A DNA stretch of 32,225 nt from DATATV01 sp035551355 (GCA_035551355.1 DASZNF010000097.1:1-32225); one strand, 5' to 3'. Shown: positions 6,256 through 15,066, counted from the stretch's first letter. A program made the numbers and translations. The notes: generated from the sequence alone by a model not told the origin.

Positions 6256-8271
6256 ATGAATCCAATCGTTCGATCGATGGGAGCCGAGATAGAAATGGAA
6301 AACGACAGGACAGGTTTCGGACGCCGCAAATTCCTGATGGCCGGTGCGGCGGCCACGGCGGGTGCCCTTCTGCTACCCAGGTCCTTCGCCGTGGCGGCCG
6401 CCGGCCAGGGCAAGAAGGGCGTCATGCTGATGAACCGGATCGCGCCGTCGACCTCGGCCCTGTACATCTCCGACATCGACGGTTCGAACGAACGCCTGCT
6501 GTTAGCGCCGCAGGACGCGGCGTTCGACCGGCACTGTACCGTCTCCGCCGACGGCAGGTCGGCGTTCTTCACCACGGAACGGACAGGCGATGGCAATGCC
6601 TGCATCTACACCGGCAGCGTCAACGGATCGGGCCAGGTGGTCGGCGTCCAGCCGCTGGTCGCCGGGCCGTCCGTGGACGACTGCGGAGTCCTGTCGCCGG
6701 ATGCAACCAAGCTCGCCTTCGTGTCGACCCGGTCGGCGGACCATCTGGCCCAGATCTGGCTGCTTGACATGCGGACCAAGAACCTGACCAACCTGACCGG
6801 CGCTGCCGCGCTGGCGGGCGCTCCGGCCAGCCCCGACGGGCACTTCCGCCCCTCCTGGTCCCCCGACAGCCAGTGGATCGCCTTCTCCAGCGACCGCGAC
6901 ACGGACTGGACCGGCCATGACAACGGCACCGGCTGGGAACACACGCAGGAACTGAGCATCTATGTCATCAGGGCGGACGGCACCGGCTTCCGGCAGGTCG
7001 CGACCAAGCCCGGCTACTGCCTCGGCTCGCCCAAATGGTCACCCGACGGCAGCCGGATCGTCTACTACGAGATCACCCTCGAAGGGACCTGGCAGGCCCA
7101 TCGCCCGGAGGACATCGGGATCGTCGAATCCCAGATCGTCTCGGTCGACTTCGCGACCGGCACCGACCGCATCGAGCACACCTCCGGTCCCAACCTGAAA
7201 GTGTCGCCTCAGTACGTCAGCGCCACCGAGATCGGCTATCTCGTCAAGGGCGGAGCCGACGAGGGCCTGGCGTACGTGTCGGGCACGCTGCCGGCCGTGC
7301 AACGGGCCTGGATGCGCTGCCCGGTCTGGTTGCCGGACGGGAAGTCGGTGATCTACGAGAAGATCGGCTTCACGCCGAACCGTACACTCGACCGGGAACT
7401 CCACAGCTGGGATTCGGACTGGGACTACCGCTTCTGCGACGTGTTCCCCGTCCTGTCACAGCAAAACCGCCTCGCGATCACGGAGAAACAGACCGGGCTC
7501 GCCAACTCCTCGATCGTGACGCTGAATCCGGACGGCACCGATCTCGAAGTCGTCTACAACACCGCCGACAGCGGCCTCGACCCGACGTTGGTCGCGGAGG
7601 GCCTGGCGGGGGCGTTCCGGCCCACCTGGTCACCCGACGGCGAATGGATCGCCTTCGGGTTGGGCGGCTGGTTCCAGGAACGCGCCGAGATGACCGCCAA
7701 GATCATGCGGGTGCGCAGCGACGGCTCGGCATCGGAGGCGCTCACCGACGGCTCCACCAACGCGGGTTTCCCGAGCTATTCACCGGATGGAAGCCAGATC
7801 GTCTACCGCGTGTGGGGCGCGGAGTTCGGTCTGCGCATCCTCGATCTCACGACCGGGGCAACGACCGTGCTCACCACCGAGCGGGACAACCTGCCCGACT
7901 GGTCCTCGGCCGGAGTCGTCCTCTTCACCCGCAGGACCGTCACGACCGAGGATCGCTACGACGTGTGCACCATCAATCCCGACGGCACCGATCTGCGGGT
8001 CCTGACCACCAGTCCCGCGAACGACGCCCACGCCGTGTGGAACTCCGACGGCCGCATCCTCTACAGCAGCGGCATGTACGGCTTCCGGGAAGAAGCGGCG
8101 CTGTACGACAACACCTTCCAGCCCTACGGCCAGATCTTCAGCATGAATGCCGACGGCTCCGGCAAGACGATGCTCACCGACAGCCAGTGGGAGGACTCGA
8201 TGCCGCTCTACCTCCCGCAGGCAATCCTGACCAGCGGCGGGCAGCGTGGGGGCGGTGGCCTGACCGGCTGA
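6256..8271 (+). CDS. Tat-exported TolB/PD40-type beta-propeller protein
   Basis: 671 aa from ATG 6256 (GGAA at 6247-6250); ATG 6295 is an equally good start and gives 658 aa. Both keep the Tat signal FGRRKFLMAG followed by an Ala/Leu-rich core. The mature protein is a chain of WD40-like PD40 blades, each with a W/Y-S-P-D-x-x-x-I-x-(F/Y) core: SWSPDSQWIAFSSDRD, KWSPDGSRIVYYE, TWSPDGEWIAFGLGG, SYSPDGSQIVYRVWG, VWNSDGRILYSSGMYG. No hydrolase domain is fused, unlike prolyl oligopeptidases. A TTA codon lies at 6502-6504. The gene probably shares a transcript with the lactonase-like gene upstream and converges with the dipeptidase operon. A scaffold, binding or sugar/polymer-related role is possible; none is shown. 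Confidence 0.85.
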   Translation: MNPIVRSMGAEIEMENDRTGFGRRKFLMAGAAATAGALLLPRSFAVAAAGQGKKGVMLMNRIAPSTSALYISDIDGSNERLLLAPQDAAFDRHCTVSADGRSAFFTTERTGDGNACIYTGSVNGSGQVVGVQPLVAGPSVDDCGVLSPDATKLAFVSTRSADHLAQIWLLDMRTKNLTNLTGAAALAGAPASPDGHFRPSWSPDSQWIAFSSDRDTDWTGHDNGTGWEHTQELSIYVIRADGTGFRQVATKPGYCLGSPKWSPDGSRIVYYEITLEGTWQAHRPEDIGIVESQIVSVDFATGTDRIEHTSGPNLKVSPQYVSATEIGYLVKGGADEGLAYVSGTLPAVQRAWMRCPVWLPDGKSVIYEKIGFTPNRTLDRELHSWDSDWDYRFCDVFPVLSQQNRLAITEKQTGLANSSIVTLNPDGTDLEVVYNTADSGLDPTLVAEGLAGAFRPTWSPDGEWIAFGLGGWFQERAEMTAKIMRVRSDGSASEALTDGSTNAGFPSYSPDGSQIVYRVWGAEFGLRILDLTTGATTVLTTERDNLPDWSSAGVVLFTRRTVTTEDRYDVCTINPDGTDLRVLTTSPANDAHAVWNSDGRILYSSGMYGFREEAALYDNTFQPYGQIFSMNADGSGKTMLTDSQWEDSMPLYLPQAILTSGGQRGGGGLTG

Positions 8272-8333
8272 CGTCGGCCTCAACACGACGAAGTGCCTGC
8301 GGCGTCAGGGGAATCGTCACGGGCTGGGGGCCG

Positions 8334-8351
8334 CTTCCCCGCCTGGGGAAG
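8334..8351. terminator. Bidirectional hairpin between the propeller gene and the dipeptidase operon
   Basis: CTTCCCC (8334-8340) and GGGGAAG (8345-8351) form a perfect 7-bp stem with a GCCT loop in the 100-base gap between two convergent genes. Confidence 0.6.
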
Positions 8352-8371
8352 ATATGGTCACCGTGCAGCGC

Positions 8372-9598
8372 TCACGATCCCCAGACCTGACAAGCCACCC
8401 GGAAAACGTTGCCGCCAGCCAGTTTCGCGATGTCCTGTTCGGCGTAACCGTGCGCGAACAACCAACGGATCATGTTGCCGACCGATTCGGCGGGGTTCTC
8501 ACAACCCCGCACATAGTCGACCGGCTCGTGCGCCGGCAGGGCCTCGGCTGACGCGGTGTCCGCGCCGAACAGTCCGGCGAATTCCCGGTGCCACGCGACG
8601 TGGTCGCCGAAGTTCGTGTCGGGCCCGAACGCCACATGGTCGATGCCGACCAGCTCGACGCACCGCTCCAGGTGCTGCATCACCGAATCGAGGCTGTGTC
8701 GCGGGTGGGCGGCGGTGATCGTGGTGTGGGGCGCGGCCTCGATGCCGATGAAGCCACCCGAGTCGGCGCAGGCCACGATCACGCTGTCCGGCTTCATGCG
8801 CGGGGTCGGCCACAGCGCCCGGGAGCCGGCGTGGGTGATGACGACCGGCGCGGCGGAGTGCCGTACCGCGTCGAGCGCCGTCACATCACCGCAGTGCGAC
8901 ACGTCGACGACGATGCCCAGATCGTTCATCCGGCGCAACGCCTTCCGCCCCAGGACCGTGAGTCCCGCGTCCGCGGTGTCGGCGAGGCCGGAACCGAGCT
9001 GGTTGCTCTCGCTGTAGACGAGGCCGAGCAGCCGTACGCCCAAGCCGTAGAGAATGTCCAGCCGATCCACGTCGTTGCCGATCGGCGTCGCCGCCTCCAG
9101 GGTGAGCACCACCCCGACCTGCCCACCGGCCCGGGCGGCCTCGGCGTCCGCACAGCTCAGAACCCGCGTGACGAGCGACTGGTGCGCCCAGTCGGCCTGG
9201 CGCATTCCCAGGTCGCTGACCGTGTCGTCCCAGTCCCAGGACGTGTGCGAGCGGATCATGCTGACCGCCGCCGGGCCACCGTCGAAGAACAGGTCCACAG
9301 CCGAACGCGCGATGCCCTGGTACGGCATGCTCTCCCGGCCCTGCCGCCGGTACGCGGCGAACGACGCCGGATCGGCCGGGCGCAACGACAGGTGGTCATG
9401 CGCCGAGACGATGAGGTGCTCCTCCTCGAACCGGGCCGCGCGGGCCTCGACGTCCTCGCTCCAGGTGATCACCGAGCCCGGCACCCGATCGTGCTGCGGG
9501 ACGAAGGCGAAGTCGGTGTAGTCCGAGCCGGCCCGCAGGTAGGAGTAGGACCGGTAGCCGCCCCAGCGCTCCAGGCGACGGTCGCGCTTGCCGGTCAT
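8372..9598 (-). CDS. Membrane-dipeptidase family (M19) peptidase
   Basis: 408 aa; ATG at 9598 overlaps the ATPase stop by four bases (ATGA), so translation is coupled. It is the last gene of the peptide-uptake operon. Renal-dipeptidase-like metal ligands can be placed: His67 and His69 in SAHDHL, Glu168 in LTLEAA, His235 in DVSHC, His256 and Arg260 in THAGSRAL, Asp327 in FGPDTNFG. The first motif is H-x-H, whereas classical M19 enzymes have H-x-D. The N-terminal 60 residues have no export signal, so the enzyme acts in the cytoplasm. Family members hydrolyse dipeptides, including those with a D-residue at the C-terminus. With the ABC genes and an M20 amidohydrolase, the context is uptake and breakdown of small peptides. 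Confidence 0.85.
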   Translation of the reverse strand: MTGKRDRRLERWGGYRSYSYLRAGSDYTDFAFVPQHDRVPGSVITWSEDVEARAARFEEEHLIVSAHDHLSLRPADPASFAAYRRQGRESMPYQGIARSAVDLFFDGGPAAVSMIRSHTSWDWDDTVSDLGMRQADWAHQSLVTRVLSCADAEAARAGGQVGVVLTLEAATPIGNDVDRLDILYGLGVRLLGLVYSESNQLGSGLADTADAGLTVLGRKALRRMNDLGIVVDVSHCGDVTALDAVRHSAAPVVITHAGSRALWPTPRMKPDSVIVACADSGGFIGIEAAPHTTITAAHPRHSLDSVMQHLERCVELVGIDHVAFGPDTNFGDHVAWHREFAGLFGADTASAEALPAHEPVDYVRGCENPAESVGNMIRWLFAHGYAEQDIAKLAGGNVFRVACQVWGS

Positions 9599-10422
9599 GC
9601 CCGCGCCTGCGTCGGCCGCGCGGCGGACAGGTCGCCGCGACCGGCGATGCTGGCCAGGAACTGGCGTGTCCGCTGGTGGCCGGGGTGGTCCAGGACCTGC
9701 GCCGCAGGCCCTCGTTCCACGATCACGCCGCCGTCGAGGAAAACCACCTGGTCGGCGACCTCCCGGGCGAACCCCATCTCGTGTGTGGCGACGATCATCG
9801 TCATTCCCTCCCGGGCGAGGCCACGCATGACATCGAGCACCTCGCCCACCAGTTCAGGATCCAGAGCCGAGGTGGGCTCATCGAACAACATCACCGTGGG
9901 GCGCATCGCCAGCGCACGCGCGATCGCGACCCGTTGCTGCTGCCCCCCGGACAACTGCCAGGGCCGGGCGTCACCCTTGTCGCCCAGTCCGACCCGGTCC
10001 AGCAGTGTCCTGGCGTGCGCGATGGCCGTCTTCCGGTCGACGCGCAGCACACGCGTCGGCGCCTCGATCACGTTCTGCAGCACGGTCAGGTGCGCGAACA
10101 GGTTGAACTGCTGGAACACCATGCCGATCCGGGCACGGCGGCGGGCGGTCTCCCGCGGGGTGAGCTCACGCAGTCGACCGTCGGCCTGCCGCCGGTAACC
10201 CACCAACTGGCTCTCCACGGTGATCTCGCCGGCGTCGATGTGCTCCAAGTGGTTGATGCAGCGCAGGAGCGTGCTCTTGCCACTGCCGGACGGCCCGATC
10301 AGGCAGACCACTTCCCCCTTGCCTGCCGAGACGGTGACACCGCGCAGAACCTGCAGTCGACCGAAGGCCTTATGGACCTCGCGTACGGACACCACCGGCT
10401 GCGACATCTGTGCGGCGGTCAT
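9595..10422 (-). CDS. Polar amino-acid ABC transporter, ATP-binding protein
   Basis: 275 aa from ATG 10422, which overlaps the permease stop as TGATG; the longer open frame upstream is inside the permease gene. Walker A GPSGSGKS (residues 43-50), Q-loop in MVFQQFNLF, signature LSGGQQQR (157-164), Walker B VMLFDEP (177-183) and switch His in VATHEM are all intact. The HLTVLQNV segment and overall length are typical of GlnQ/HisP (PAAT) ATPases. It energises the permease encoded immediately upstream. Overlap on both sides shows tight translational coupling. Confidence 0.93.
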   Translation of the reverse strand: MTAAQMSQPVVSVREVHKAFGRLQVLRGVTVSAGKGEVVCLIGPSGSGKSTLLRCINHLEHIDAGEITVESQLVGYRRQADGRLRELTPRETARRRARIGMVFQQFNLFAHLTVLQNVIEAPTRVLRVDRKTAIAHARTLLDRVGLGDKGDARPWQLSGGQQQRVAIARALAMRPTVMLFDEPTSALDPELVGEVLDVMRGLAREGMTMIVATHEMGFAREVADQVVFLDGGVIVERGPAAQVLDHPGHQRTRQFLASIAGRGDLSAARPTQARA

Positions 10423-11384
10423 CACGGACCCGCCACGTACGAGACAGCCCGCCGCGACGGGCGCATCCGCAGCAGTGACAGGAGGGGACCGCGCCGGCCG
10501 CCCGCGCCACCGGGCCGGCCGCTGCCCCGCCCCACGTGGCGCTCCAGGTAGTACTGGCCGATGCCCAGCACGGACGTCACCGCGAGGTACCACAGGCAGG
10601 CGACGAGTAGCAGCGGGATGGTCTGGAAGGTGCGCGAGTAGACAATCTGGACGCTGTACAGCAGGTCGGCCATGGACAGCACGCTGACCAGCGACGATCC
10701 CTTCAACGTCGAGATCGTTTCATTGCCGGTCGGCGGGATGATCAGGCGGAGGGCCTGGGGCAGCACGATGCGCCGCAGGATGAGCATCCGGTGCATGCCC
10801 AGCGCCTCGGCGGCCTCGGTCTGGCCCCGGTCGACGCCGAGGATGCCGGCCCGCACGATCTCGGCCATGTACGCGGCCTCGTGCAGCCCAAGGCCGAGCA
10901 CGGCCGCGACGAAGGGCGTGATCGCATGGTTGGCATCGACGTGCGCGAACGCCGGTCCGAACGGGATTCCGATGCTCAGGCGCGGATACAACGCCGCGAG
11001 GTTGTACCAGACGAGCAACTGCACCAGCAGCGGGACGCTGCGGAAGATCCATACGTAGGCCCAGCCTGCGGTGGCCACGATCGGAGTGCTGGACAGGCGC
11101 ATCACCGCGATGACCGTGCCGAGCACGATGCCAAGAAGCATGGAGATGCCGGTGACCTCGAGCGTGCGCAGCAGTCCGGTGAGCACCAGTGAGCTGCCGA
11201 AGTAGTGGCCGACGACCGGCCATTCGAAGTTCGGGTTCACGACCAGGGTGTGGCCGAACGTCGCCACGACGACCAGCACTACCGCGCTGGCTATCCAGCG
11301 ACCCGGCCGCCGGGCCGGCCTCGCCCGCAGCGGCGTGCCGACGGCCGGCTCGTCAGCGGTTGTCTGTGAGACGCTCATGGCCAT
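10422..11384 (-). CDS. Polar amino-acid ABC transporter, permease
   Basis: 320 aa from ATG 11384, which shares a base with the binding-protein stop (TGATG). After a basic N-terminus come several membrane segments (SAVVLVVVATFGHTL, LEVTGISMLLGIVLGTVIAV, ITPFVAAVLGLGLHEAAYM, TIPLLLVACLWYLAVTSVLG). The EAA loop that docks with the ATPase is clear: EAAEALGMHRMLILRRIVLPQA. This places it in the His/Glu/Gln/Arg/opine permease family (HisMQ type). One permease is encoded, so it likely works as a homodimer. The C-terminal tail of about 30 residues is unusually Arg/Gly-rich. Confidence 0.92.
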   Translation of the reverse strand: MAMSVSQTTADEPAVGTPLRARPARRPGRWIASAVVLVVVATFGHTLVVNPNFEWPVVGHYFGSSLVLTGLLRTLEVTGISMLLGIVLGTVIAVMRLSSTPIVATAGWAYVWIFRSVPLLVQLLVWYNLAALYPRLSIGIPFGPAFAHVDANHAITPFVAAVLGLGLHEAAYMAEIVRAGILGVDRGQTEAAEALGMHRMLILRRIVLPQALRLIIPPTGNETISTLKGSSLVSVLSMADLLYSVQIVYSRTFQTIPLLLVACLWYLAVTSVLGIGQYYLERHVGRGSGRPGGAGGRRGPLLSLLRMRPSRRAVSYVAGP

Positions 11385-12322
11385 CACCCCTGGTGTGCAG
11401 TGCTTCCGTCGATCTTGACCCTGGCCGCGGTGATCTCGTTGCCGCTGATGCCCCATTTCTGGTAGATCCTGTCGTAGGTCCCGTTGGCGATCAGCTCCTT
11501 CAGCGCCTGTTCCAGCGGCTGGGCCAGCGGGGAGTTCTTGGCGACGGCGATGCCGAACGTGGCACCCCAGCCGGCGATGTCCGACCCGCCGGCAAGGGGC
11601 GCGTTGGCGAACAGGCCACCGGACTGCTCGGCGGTGTAGCCGTTGGGCGCCGAGTCGGTGAGCACGCCGTCCACCCGCCCGGACTGGACCGCGAGGTCGG
11701 CCGCGGAGACATTCGGGTACAGCCGCAGGTCGATCGCCGGCTTGCCGCCGGCCGCACAGCGGTCATTGAGGGTGCCGGTCACACCGACCTCGGCCGAGCC
11801 CTTCTCGATTCCGATCGTGTGCCCGCACAGGTCGCTGACGTTGGTGGGACGGTAGCTGCCCTTGCCGCTGACCAACAGCGAGGAGGAACCCTGGGAGTAG
11901 TCGACGAGGTCGATGACCTGCTGTCGCTCCACGAAGTCCCCCAGCGGCGAGGCAGCCTGGTAGCGGCCGGACTCGAGACCGGGCACGATGCCGTCGAAGT
12001 CGACCACCTTCGGCGTGAAGGTGACGCCCAGAACGCGGCCCAGTTCCTGGTAGAGGTCGATATCGGCGCCCCCGAGGTTGTTGTTCGAGTCGTAGAGTTC
12101 GAACGGCGAGAAGACGGTTACCGCGACAGTCATCGTCATGCCCTTCAGGCCGGCCGGCACGGCGACCGGCGCCGCCGCCGGTTCCGAGCCGGCCGGGCCC
12201 GCAGAGGTCGCGGATGTCGAGCCGCAGGCGGCGAGCGTGAATGCGGCGACGAAGACGGTCGCCGCCATGGCGATACGGGTCGATGACGTCGTCCGCTGTC
12301 GGGAGAGAATCGTCTTGGTCAT
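11384..12322 (-). CDS. Extracellular solute-binding lipoprotein, family 3
   Basis: 312 aa from ATG 12322 (AGGAAAGG nine bases upstream). A lipoprotein signal peptide ends in the lipobox L-A-A-C with Cys33 as the anchor. The mature protein follows the SBP_bac_3 pattern: MTVAVTVFSPFELYDSNNNLGGADIDLYQELGRVLGV (read in parts), FDGIVPGLESGRYQAA, LCGHTIGIEKGS, VDGVLTDSAPNGY, GIAVAKNSPLAQPLEQALKELIANGTYDRIYQKWG. It captures a small amino-acid-like ligand outside the membrane for the permease. Because peptidases flank the transport genes, the ligand may be a dipeptide or acylated amino acid rather than a plain amino acid; this is inference. Confidence 0.92.
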   Translation of the reverse strand: MTKTILSRQRTTSSTRIAMAATVFVAAFTLAACGSTSATSAGPAGSEPAAAPVAVPAGLKGMTMTVAVTVFSPFELYDSNNNLGGADIDLYQELGRVLGVTFTPKVVDFDGIVPGLESGRYQAASPLGDFVERQQVIDLVDYSQGSSSLLVSGKGSYRPTNVSDLCGHTIGIEKGSAEVGVTGTLNDRCAAGGKPAIDLRLYPNVSAADLAVQSGRVDGVLTDSAPNGYTAEQSGGLFANAPLAGGSDIAGWGATFGIAVAKNSPLAQPLEQALKELIANGTYDRIYQKWGISGNEITAARVKIDGSTAHQG

Positions 12323-12382
12323 GGGAATGGCCTTTCCTGAGCAGGCACCCGGCGGGTGGCTCGGTCACCGGTGGCCCTGGGC

Positions 12383-13579
12383 TCAGCCGGCGAGGTCGTT
12401 GGTAGCGGTGACGGCGAACTCCTCCCGCGCGATGGCGAGCAGTTCGTCGTCGAGCAGTAGGTCCGCGCCGGTCTGCGCCAGCGCCGTGGCCATCGTCAAC
12501 ATGGTGGTGTGCGCCTGGTCCGACACGGCGGCGTCCCGGAACGCGGCGGAGTGACTGGCTGTGCCACGCGGCGCGATCTGCAGGTAAGGGTGCACGGTGG
12601 GCAGGCGTTGGCTGACATTGCCGATATCCGAGCTGCCCGCGGGATTGGCGGTGGAAGCCGGCTCGACGGACGTGCCGAGTTCCGCGAGGTGTTCGGCGAT
12701 GCGCGTGGCGATCGCCCGGTTGTTCTTGCGCTCCGCGTACAGCGGTGTCGGTTCCGCGAAGCTCACCGAGGTGCCGGTGGCCAGCGCTGCCCCGCGGGCA
12801 CAGTCCTGCACCCGATCCTGCAGGGCGCGGCACTCCGCGACGGTGCGGTGCCGGACGAGGAACTCGGCCTCGGTGAGGTCGGGGACGACATTGGGCGCGT
12901 CTCCCCCGTGGGTGATCACGCCGTGCAGGCGGGCGTGCGGGCCGATGTGCTGCCGCAACCCGTCGACCGCGACGAAGAACTGCACCATCGCGGCGAGCGC
13001 GTTGCGCCCTTCCTCCGGATTCTTCGCCGCGTGCGCGGCGCGCCCCCGGAAGCTGATCTTGAGATGCGCGCAGGCCAGCGAGTGTCGCCAGGGGATGGTG
13101 CGGTCGGCCGGGTGGAACATCAGGGCGGCGTCGATGTCGTCGAACACGCCGGCATCGAGTTCGAGGATCTTGCCGCCACCGCCTTCTTCGGCCGGTGTTC
13201 CGATGACCGTGATCGTGCCGGCGAACCTCTCTCCCTCCAGCGCGCGCCGCAGCGACCGGGCCGCGGTGAGGCCACCCGCGGCGATCAGGTTGTGCCCACA
13301 GCCGTGCCCCACACCCGGTAGCGCGTCGTACTCGAGCAGATAGGCGATTCGAGGCTTGCCATGACCCCATTCGGCCCGGAACGCGGTGGGCAGCCCGGCC
13401 AGCCCTGACGTCACGGTGAACCCATCGCTGTCCAGCGCCGCGCACAACTGCTCGGCCGCGCGGAACTCGTGGAAGGCGGTCTCGGGATGGGCATGGATCT
13501 GGCGGCTGAGTTTCTCCGCTTCACCGGCCAGCTCACGCACCGCGGTGGTGACACGATCGGCGATCTCCGGCTTGCCCAT
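12383..13579 (-). CDS. M20-family amidohydrolase/peptidase (AbgB-like)
   Basis: 398 aa from ATG 13579, with GGAG five bases upstream. First gene of the peptide-uptake operon, 60 bases before the binding-protein gene. Family marks: IHAHPETAFHE (30s), LLEYDALPGVGHGCGHN with the metal-binding GHGCGHN at 91-97, GTPAEEGGGGK (catalytic Glu pair at 131-132), the dimerisation-domain motif FRGRAAHAA, and a C-terminal HSAAFRDAA. M20D relatives cleave N-acyl amino acids, p-aminobenzoyl-glutamate or dipeptides. It has no signal peptide, so hydrolysis is cytoplasmic after import. Operon position suggests it and the M19 enzyme share the imported substrate or act on different products. Confidence 0.88.
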   Translation of the reverse strand: MGKPEIADRVTTAVRELAGEAEKLSRQIHAHPETAFHEFRAAEQLCAALDSDGFTVTSGLAGLPTAFRAEWGHGKPRIAYLLEYDALPGVGHGCGHNLIAAGGLTAARSLRRALEGERFAGTITVIGTPAEEGGGGKILELDAGVFDDIDAALMFHPADRTIPWRHSLACAHLKISFRGRAAHAAKNPEEGRNALAAMVQFFVAVDGLRQHIGPHARLHGVITHGGDAPNVVPDLTEAEFLVRHRTVAECRALQDRVQDCARGAALATGTSVSFAEPTPLYAERKNNRAIATRIAEHLAELGTSVEPASTANPAGSSDIGNVSQRLPTVHPYLQIAPRGTASHSAAFRDAAVSDQAHTTMLTMATALAQTGADLLLDDELLAIAREEFAVTATNDLAG

Positions 13580-13652
13580 CTCAACTCCGGGTGGGTGAGG
13601 CGATGACGAGGTCTACGCCTGGCAGCATCACCGACGGCCTCCGGCAACGCCC

Positions 13653-13680
13653 GACGATTGACGGCAAAAGGTCAATCGTC
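13653..13680. promoter_or_regulatory. Perfect 10-bp inverted repeat, candidate operator of the ArsR-type regulator
   Basis: GACGATTGAC (13653-13662) and GTCAATCGTC (13671-13680) are exact inverse copies separated by GGCAAAAG. The site lies in the 112-base gap between the divergent M20 operon and the ArsR-type gene, just upstream of a TACTGT -10-like box (13688-13693). ArsR-family dimers bind such imperfect or perfect dyads, so autoregulation with control of the operon is the natural reading. Confidence 0.6.
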
Positions 13681-13691
13681 CGTGCCATACT

Positions 13692-14786
13692 GTGACGGTG
13701 ACCGTGACCCTCGTGCTGGGATCCGATCCTGCGGCTGCGGTCGCCTTTGGCGTGTCGCCGTTGGCAGAACTGACCGCCGCGTTGCATGCGCTCGCCGAAC
13801 CTGGGCACCATCCCACCCACGGGGGGTGGATCCACCGGGTGAACGAGACGATCACCGCCCGGCTGCGACGACAGTGCGAGACCTTCAGTCCTTTGTGGAG
13901 CACCTACCGCGCGCGCTTCCTCCTGCCAGGTCCGCTCGGCCTCGGACGTTCACTGCGCGAGGAGATCGGCGCCATCGAGAGCCTGGACGACGGGCAGTTC
14001 ACGCTGTTCGCGGCGTGGGCCGTCAGCGGTGGCTACACGGGTCGAACAATGGAGAACGTCATCAACCGCCGGACGGCGCAGGACGAGCTGCACCGTCGTG
14101 CGGCGGCGCGAGGTCAGGCCGCGGTCGCCTTGGCCGAACGGCTGCTGACCGACCACGACCGGTTTCGCGCTGATCTCGTTCGGACACTCCTGGCCGCGGC
14201 CGACGGCTTTTTCGCGCGTGAGTGGGAGACCGTACGCAAGGATCTTGCCGACGCCGTGCGGTTGTACCGGGCGACCGCACACACCAAGGGCATGACGGCG
14301 GCCCTGGAGACGGTGTCCGCGCCCTCGTCGCTGCTGTCCCGGCCGCCCCGCATCCGGATCGACCAGCTCCACCGGGGAACCATCAACCTCGACCGGCAAC
14401 CCCTGCTGGTCATGCCCAGCACACTGGGCCGGCCACACCGGCTGATCAAGCACGAAGGCGGATGGCCGGCGATCCTGCAGTGCCCGTTGCCCGCGGGCGC
14501 GTCCAGCGAGCCGACCTATCTGGCGGTGATCCGGCAACGGCTCGCGGTGTTCAGCGAGCCGACGAAAATCGCGATCGCGCGGGCCCTGGCACATGAGTCA
14601 CTGCCCACAGTGGAGCTGGCGCGGCGGTTCGGATGCACCGCACCGCAGATGTCCCGGCACCTGCGCGTCATGCGCGACGCCCAACTGGTGGCCGTCACCC
14701 GGCGCGGCAAGTACGTGCTCTACCGCCTCGACCTACCACAGATCGCCCGTCTCGGCCCGGACCTGTTGGACGCTCTGCTCCGCTGA
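13692..14786 (+). CDS. ArsR-type regulator with N-terminal DUF5937-like domain
   Basis: Up to 364 aa. GTG codons at 13692, 13698 and 13704 are all possible starts; no ribosome site is seen, and a TACTGT box at 13688-13693 would fit a leaderless transcript. The N-terminal 270 residues resemble the DUF5937-type partner domain (VAFGVSPLAELTAALHAL..., 'FAVSPLWEL' in relatives). The C-terminal 90 residues are a winged helix: SEPTKIAIARALAHESLPTVELARRFGCTAPQMSRHLRVMRDAQLV, then RRGKYVLYRLD as the wing. Divergent from the M20-ABC-M19 operon and flanking a perfect dyad, it probably represses that operon until an imported ligand releases it. DNA-binding part is firm; ligand unknown. Confidence 0.82.
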   Translation: MTVTVTLVLGSDPAAAVAFGVSPLAELTAALHALAEPGHHPTHGGWIHRVNETITARLRRQCETFSPLWSTYRARFLLPGPLGLGRSLREEIGAIESLDDGQFTLFAAWAVSGGYTGRTMENVINRRTAQDELHRRAAARGQAAVALAERLLTDHDRFRADLVRTLLAAADGFFAREWETVRKDLADAVRLYRATAHTKGMTAALETVSAPSSLLSRPPRIRIDQLHRGTINLDRQPLLVMPSTLGRPHRLIKHEGGWPAILQCPLPAGASSEPTYLAVIRQRLAVFSEPTKIAIARALAHESLPTVELARRFGCTAPQMSRHLRVMRDAQLVAVTRRGKYVLYRLDLPQIARLGPDLLDALLR

Positions 14787-14960
14787 TCGGCACCGGCGTC
14801 GTGCTCGGGGCGTCGCCTCGTGCGGCCGGTATCCACCTTGTGCGGGCCGGCTGCCCCGCCACAGGTGCGCCTATCGCTGTTTCCCGGTGTATGTCACCGC
14901 ACTACTCGCCGATTCGGATCAGCCCCAACCGCAGGCCGTCGAACACAGGACCAAGAAATA

Positions 14961-14977
14961 CGCCGAGGAAGTCGGCG
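14961..14977 (+). terminator. Small hairpin downstream of the ArsR-type gene
   Basis: CGCCGA (14961-14966) and TCGGCG (14972-14977) form a 6-bp stem with a GGAAG loop, 175 bases after the regulator's stop, in the 280-base gap between convergent genes. Nothing else was seen in that gap except a small CATTCG-C-CGAATG palindrome at 15040-15052. Confidence 0.35.
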
Positions 14978-15066
14978 GCGGGAACTGATCAGGCATCCAG
15001 AAGGGACTGTCGATAACGCGTCCACTGTGGCCGGTTTTCCATTCGCCGAATGAACGGGACGGTAAA

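Noticed and set aside
4799..6265. A 488-codon open frame opposite the lactonase-like gene
   Set aside because: Arg/Gly/Val-rich shadow of a clear Tat-signal beta-propeller gene on the plus strand.
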